A stretch of 64,000 nt of DNA from JBFMFH01 sp040752275 (GTDB lineage: Bacteria; Acidobacteriota; Vicinamibacteria; Vicinamibacterales; JAKQTR01), in the NCBI GenBank assembly GCA_040752275.1, contig JBFMFH010000127.1, forward strand, positions 52,791-116,790, given 5' to 3'. The notes under the pieces were generated by a model, which saw only the letters and a list, made by a program, of their open reading frames with translations, had not been told where the DNA came from and searched no databases. Made by a program: the position numbers and the translations under genes. This document shows positions 63,020-64,000 of the stretch, one piece after another (the first letter of the stretch is position 1; the number at the start of each line of letters is the position of its first letter).

Positions 63020-63048
63020 TTGGTAGGTCTCGGGTGCAGGCGTATACT
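63020..63048 (+). promoter_or_regulatory. Sigma-70 promoter for the secretin-N-domain gene
   Basis: TTGGTA (63020-63025), a 17-bp spacer and TATACT (63043-63048) give a good promoter. Transcription would begin near 63055, about 22 nt before the ATG. Confidence 0.6.
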
Positions 63049-63076
63049 GCAACTCAGCAGCACCTGGGTGGGCTCC

Positions 63077-63850
63077 ATGACACGATTCCTGGCACGGACA
63101 GTCGTCGCGGCGCTCGCGGTGGTCTGGCTCGCAGCGCCGGTGGTGGGCCAAGACCGCGTGACCCTGAGCTTCGAGAGCGGGCGGGTCACGCTCGTGGCCC
63201 GGAACGCCTCGCTCGGCCAGATTCTGGCCGAGTGGCAGCGTGTTGGCAGGACGCGCTTCGTCAACGTCGAGCGTCTGCCCCCATCACCGGTGACGCTCGA
63301 ACTCACCGGCGTCTCCGAGCGGCAGGCGCTGGCTGTGCTGCTTCGGCCATTCAGCGGTTACATGGCGTCCCCTAGCTCCAAGTCGACCGACGGGGCGTCC
63401 AGCCTCGCGGTTGTGCTCGTGATGCCCACGCTCGCACGTGTGTCCCCGCCGCCGTCAGGCGCCAACGTCTCGTCGGGTTTTCAACCGTCAGCCCAGCCGC
63501 GGCTCTTGAATCGGGGCTTCGGCAGGCCGGGGATTCAGGTTGGCGGGGATCCGGACCCGGACATGTCCGATCCGGGTGTCGGGGTAGACCCACAGGACCA
63601 GCCCGAGGCGGTCCAGCCGGGGATGCCCGGCGGAGCCGCTTCTCCGGGCATGCCCACTGCTCCTTCCCAAGGTCAGTCGAGCGATCCGAGGTCGGCAACT
63701 CCTCCGCCGAACAGATTCCCGGGGTACCCAGGGGTACCCGGTACGGCCCTCGTGCCTGGCATGGTGGTGCCGGCCCCATCGACGCCAGGCGCGAGCCCGG
63801 CAAAGCCGCCCAAACCACCCGGCCGCCCCGACGCACCGCCGCCGCCCTAG
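63077..63850 (+). CDS. Secreted protein with STN/secretin-N-like domain and Pro-rich tail
   Basis: The 257-residue protein has a signal peptide (about 1-25, cutting near VVGQ), then an STN/secretin-N-like domain (about 26-100; VTLSFESGRVTLVARNASLG, VNVERLPPSPVTLELTGVS, ALAVLLRPFSGY). After that comes a 150-residue Pro/Gly/Ser-rich tail ending in repeated Pro. Such domains normally gate secretins or TonB receptors, but no secretin barrel follows here. It may be a periplasmic adaptor or assembly protein. Its TAG stop belongs to repeat copy C. Confidence 0.8.
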   Translation: MTRFLARTVVAALAVVWLAAPVVGQDRVTLSFESGRVTLVARNASLGQILAEWQRVGRTRFVNVERLPPSPVTLELTGVSERQALAVLLRPFSGYMASPSSKSTDGASSLAVVLVMPTLARVSPPPSGANVSSGFQPSAQPRLLNRGFGRPGIQVGGDPDPDMSDPGVGVDPQDQPEAVQPGMPGGAASPGMPTAPSQGQSSDPRSATPPPNRFPGYPGVPGTALVPGMVVPAPSTPGASPAKPPKPPGRPDAPPPP

Positions 63851-64000
63851 ACGTCTTGAAGGCCCGAATCTCGTGCAGATGAGTCAAGTTTCCGTCCCCT
63901 GCCTTCAAGACGTCTTCGCCCCGCCGCAGGCGGGGCAAAGCCAACACTGTGAACTAGCGAGGCGGAGCCGCCCCGACACGCCTCGGTGGTCTGAGGCGGA
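63847..64000 (+). repeat. CTAG-bounded structured intergenic element, copy C (cut by window end)
   Basis: This copy is in the same orientation as copy A and nearly identical to it. It starts at CTAG (63847-63850, the stop of the secreted protein gene), contains module I and the GC hairpin, and runs into module II, which begins at CTAGCGAGGC (63954). The right arm, expected about 10 bp further, is outside the window. Confidence 0.88.

Overview
The window is GC-rich, densely packed bacterial chromosome, most likely from a Gram-negative lineage with meso-DAP peptidoglycan. I favour Acidobacteriota, Vicinamibacteria-like. This is an inference from the GC-rich coding style, the mraZ-led cell-wall cluster, frequent GTG/TTG starts, long glycan loci and a secreted Trp/Cys module ending in NWLPP. 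It is not a measured placement. There is no plasmid, phage, insertion-sequence transposase or CRISPR signature. No gene-free stretch exceeds about 290 bp.

Region 1 (1-13.4 kb) is housekeeping. It holds a processive family 2 glycosyltransferase and larB, then a replication/transcription block mutS2-dnaG-rpoD, a tRNA with a CAU anticodon, a zinc-ribbon coiled-coil protein and an RNase H. These are followed by pgeF and acpS (divergent), a small SpoVG-like protein and a B12-binding radical SAM protein.

Region 2 (13.6-28.3 kb, all minus strand) is a division and cell-wall cluster read mraZ-rsmH-ftsL-ftsI-murE-murF-murD-ftsW-murC-ftsQ-ftsA-ftsZ. Most junctions overlap by 1-4 nt. A near-consensus sigma-70 promoter and three 10-bp MraZ boxes precede mraZ. 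mraY and murG, which make lipid I and lipid II, are both missing from their usual places.

Region 3 (28.4-64 kb) is a long surface-glycan locus. It begins after a YchF-like ATPase and contains family 2, 4 and 9 glycosyltransferases, polyprenol-phosphate sugar synthases and several GT-C-like membrane proteins. It also has an epimerase, a DegT-type aminotransferase, a Wzx-like flippase, three radical SAM proteins, a methyltransferase, a GNAT protein and a polysaccharide deacetylase-like protein. Secreted proteins of unknown role are interspersed: a HEAT-repeat protein, a predicted propeller carrying nine Cys-pair modules, and a secretin-N-domain protein. The set suggests lipid-linked sugar building, transfer by membrane enzymes, flipping and late modification. 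No clear Wzz, Wza, Wzc or ABC exporter is present.

The most unusual feature is a structured intergenic element of about 160 bp, present three times (40744, 59539 and 63847). Each end is CTAG, each copy contains two long inverted repeats around a GC hairpin, and each lies exactly on the stop codon of the gene before it. No encoded mobility function accompanies it.
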